From Tenacibaculum sp. (GTDB lineage Bacteria; Bacteroidota; Bacteroidia; Flavobacteriales; Flavobacteriaceae), in contig JAKVCX010000001.1 of NCBI GenBank assembly GCA_022448525.1, positions 360,734-424,733 on the forward strand: a stretch of 64,000 bases of DNA. Direction: 5' to 3'. This document shows, in pieces, positions 62,033 through 64,000 of the stretch (position 1 is its first letter; every line of letters starts with the position of its first letter). The translations under genes were made by a program, and so were the position numbers. The notes beneath the pieces were generated by a model. That model was not told the DNA's origin and made no database searches. It saw only the letters and a list, made by a program, of their open reading frames with translations.

Positions 62033-64000
62033 ATGAAAAAACTTTTTTTATTGATATTGATATTATTTGTTAGTATCAATGCAAACGCATCAAACGATAA
62101 ATATCGTTTAACTTTAAGAGGAAATCCATCTACTTCAATTGTTATCGGATGGAATCAAATTTCAGGAAGTAATGCACGTGTGTATTACGGAACAACGGAT
62201 TACGGAACTAATTATACAAGTTATCCAAATTCCGCTGCACCAAGTAGAAGCTCTTCTTACAAAGGAATGAATAACAATTTTGTAAGATTAACCGGTTTAC
62301 AACCTAACACTGCCTATTATTTTGTTGTTAGAGATAACGAAGGAACAAGTCGTCGTTTATGGTTTAAAACAGCTCCAAGTGATAGAAGCAGATTGTCTTT
62401 TATTGCTGGTGGAGATTCAAGAAACAACAGAACTCCACGTAGAAATGCAAATCTTTTAGTTTCAAAACTAAAGCCTCATGCCGTTTTATTCGGTGGAGAT
62501 ATGACTGATGACGATACAAATAGCCAATGGCAAAATTGGTTTAACGATTGGCAATTAACCATTGCTTCCGATGGAAGAATGTTCCCAATTATTGCAGCTC
62601 GTGGAAATCATGAAGACAGTAACAATAGTATTTACAATTTATTTGATACACCATCTACAAGTGTTTATTATGCTATTACTTTCGGAAACAACTTAGTAAG
62701 AACATATACTTTAAATACTGAAATTTCTATTTCAGGAAATCAAACTACTTGGTTACGTAACGATTTAAGTGCTAATTCAGGTGCTACTTGGAAAATTGCA
62801 CAATATCACAAACCAATGCGCCCACATGTTTCTTATAAATCAGAAGGAAATAGCCAATATAGCAATTGGGCACAAACTTTTTACGACAACAAAGTTCAAT
62901 TAGTTGTTGAGTGTGATGCGCACACTGTAAAAACTACATGGCCAGTAAGACCTTCAACTGGTTCTGGTAACGATGAAGGATTCGTGAGAGATAATACAAA
63001 CGGAACAGTATACGTAGGTGAAGGATGCTGGGGGGCTCCTCTACGTTCTAACGGAGACAACAAAAGCTGGACTCGTAACTCTGGACGTTTCAATCAATTC
63101 AAGTGGATATTTGTTGATGAAAACAAAATTGAAACGAGAACTATTCAGGTTGATAATGCTTCAAGTGTTGGAGAAGTATCTAACAACAATGTTTTTCAAA
63201 TTCCATCAAACTTAGACATTTGGAATCCATCCAACGGAAGTGTTGTAACAATTAATAAATCTGGATCTACAGGTGGTGGCGATACTGGAAATGGAAATAT
63301 TGATGTAGCTATATCGAACGGAAGTGATGATGTCGAAGAAGATAAGGACGGAAAAATTTACGATGATAGCAGCGATTTAGAATTGGTTTATGATTCTTAT
63401 AACAACTCTAGCTACCAAACTATTGGATTACGATTCAGAAATATAAATCTACCAAAAAATGCTACAATTACTAGTGCTTATATTCAGTTTACAGCAGACG
63501 AAAGCCATAGCAACAGTGCTGATTTAGAAATAAGTTTACACAACTCAACAAACTCTCCAGTATTTACAGATTCGAACAATGTTTCAGGTAGAAGTACTTT
63601 TGCATCAAAAGTAACTTGGCAACCAAGCGGATGGTCGAGCGGGCAAACTGGAAGTGCACAAAGAACTCCGAGTTTAAAAAACATGGTCCAAAGTTTAGTA
63701 AATCAATCTGGTTGGTCTTCAGGAAATAGTGCTAGTTTCATTATCAAGGGAAGAGGAACAAGTTTAACAAGTACTTCCGCTAAAAGAGTAGCCGATTCTT
63801 TTGAAGGAGGATCAAGTAAAGCTCCAAGATTAATTGTTTCTTACACAACGGAAGGAAACGGAGGTTCTACTCCTCCATCTGATATTTGTGATGGTATTTC
63901 GGAATGGCAAAGTGGTGTTAGCTACTCAGTTGGAGCAAAAGTTACCTACAACGGAAACCTATTTGAAAGAACCTCTAGTGGATGGAACTTTTTAGGAGCT
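62033..64000 (+). CDS. Secreted purple-acid-phosphatase-like metallophosphoesterase with C-terminal binding modules, 3' truncated
   Basis: The frame is open from the ATG at 62033 to the window end (656 codons). A signal peptide (MKKLFLLILILFVSINANA) is followed by an FN3-like domain (YRLTLRGNPSTSIVIGWNQ) and a calcineurin-like phosphoesterase with GGDSR (D128), GGDMTDDD (D156), GNHE (N192, H193), HKP (H259) and CDAHTVKTTWP (H297). The final GHxH is replaced by CDAH, which other Bacteroidota relatives also seem to have. A DNRLRE-like beta domain (about 430-610) and the start of a CBM5/12-type module (EWQSGVSYSVGAKVTYNGNLFE) follow, with more expected beyond the window, perhaps a T9SS signal. 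Confidence 0.85.
   Translation, partial: MKKLFLLILILFVSINANASNDKYRLTLRGNPSTSIVIGWNQISGSNARVYYGTTDYGTNYTSYPNSAAPSRSSSYKGMNNNFVRLTGLQPNTAYYFVVRDNEGTSRRLWFKTAPSDRSRLSFIAGGDSRNNRTPRRNANLLVSKLKPHAVLFGGDMTDDDTNSQWQNWFNDWQLTIASDGRMFPIIAARGNHEDSNNSIYNLFDTPSTSVYYAITFGNNLVRTYTLNTEISISGNQTTWLRNDLSANSGATWKIAQYHKPMRPHVSYKSEGNSQYSNWAQTFYDNKVQLVVECDAHTVKTTWPVRPSTGSGNDEGFVRDNTNGTVYVGEGCWGAPLRSNGDNKSWTRNSGRFNQFKWIFVDENKIETRTIQVDNASSVGEVSNNNVFQIPSNLDIWNPSNGSVVTINKSGSTGGGDTGNGNIDVAISNGSDDVEEDKDGKIYDDSSDLELVYDSYNNSSYQTIGLRFRNINLPKNATITSAYIQFTADESHSNSADLEISLHNSTNSPVFTDSNNVSGRSTFASKVTWQPSGWSSGQTGSAQRTPSLKNMVQSLVNQSGWSSGNSASFIIKGRGTSLTSTSAKRVADSFEGGSSKAPRLIVSYTTEGNGGSTPPSDICDGISEWQSGVSYSVGAKVTYNGNLFERTSSGWNFLGA

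Overview
The window is AT-rich, densely coded DNA from a member of the Bacteroidota, almost certainly a marine Flavobacteriaceae; the SusC signal peptides and domain repertoire resemble Tenacibaculum/Polaribacter-type genomes, but the genus is an inference. Supporting signs are two SusC/SusD pairs, Bacteroidota lipoproteins, proteins with type IX secretion (T9SS) sorting domains, few Shine-Dalgarno sequences, and several promoters with the Bacteroidota -7 element TAnnTTTG. No rRNA, tRNA, CRISPR array, insertion sequence or prophage was seen.

Layout. 0-1.6 kb: 3' part of an Omp85-like outer-membrane protein. 1.7-17.0 kb: a nutrient-uptake locus with susC1-susD1, an FG-GAP/ASPIC lipoprotein, a vanadium-haloperoxidase/PAP2-like lipoprotein, susC2-susD2 and a small surface lipoprotein. 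It contains no glycoside hydrolase. 17.1-23.3 kb: housekeeping genes (rlmB, a rhomboid protease, rarA) and a minus-strand operon of yjjG, a lipoprotein, a DUF5723 barrel and an unknown secreted protein. 23.4-26.4 kb: a membrane-bound AraC regulator, a small outer-membrane protein and a fatty acid desaturase. 26.6-34.5 kb: a cell-envelope polymer cluster (flippase, CapA, asparagine-synthase-like enzyme, hexapeptide acyltransferase; on the minus strand radC, a small membrane protein, a deacetylase-like protein and a FemAB/GNAT-like transferase). 34.7-37.5 kb: trkA-trkH potassium uptake.

37.6-47.8 kb is the most unusual part. It holds two tandem tail-collar-domain secreted proteins duplicated together with their promoters, a T9SS cargo protein, a 55-residue small protein missed by simple length cut-offs, a 590-bp non-coding stretch, a secreted metalloprotease that shares its C-terminal module with the first cargo protein, a PqqD/HPr-kinase-like protein, and an overlapping nucleotidyltransferase. 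The last two resemble pairs found in peptide- or exopolymer-modification clusters.

47.8-64 kb: mpl (peptidoglycan recycling) facing a tight three-gene operon of a giant thioester alpha-2-macroglobulin, a DUF4174 protein and a lipoprotein with a caspase-fold-like His/Cys pair. Then come a prolyl oligopeptidase, an AraC regulator, a double NTF2/SnoaL lipoprotein, a multi-pass membrane protein and the 5' part of a secreted purple-acid-phosphatase-like enzyme ending in a chitin-binding-type module. Several housekeeping genes (rlmB, yjjG, probably rarA) have the -7 promoter element 3-4 nt before the ATG and are predicted to make leaderless mRNAs.
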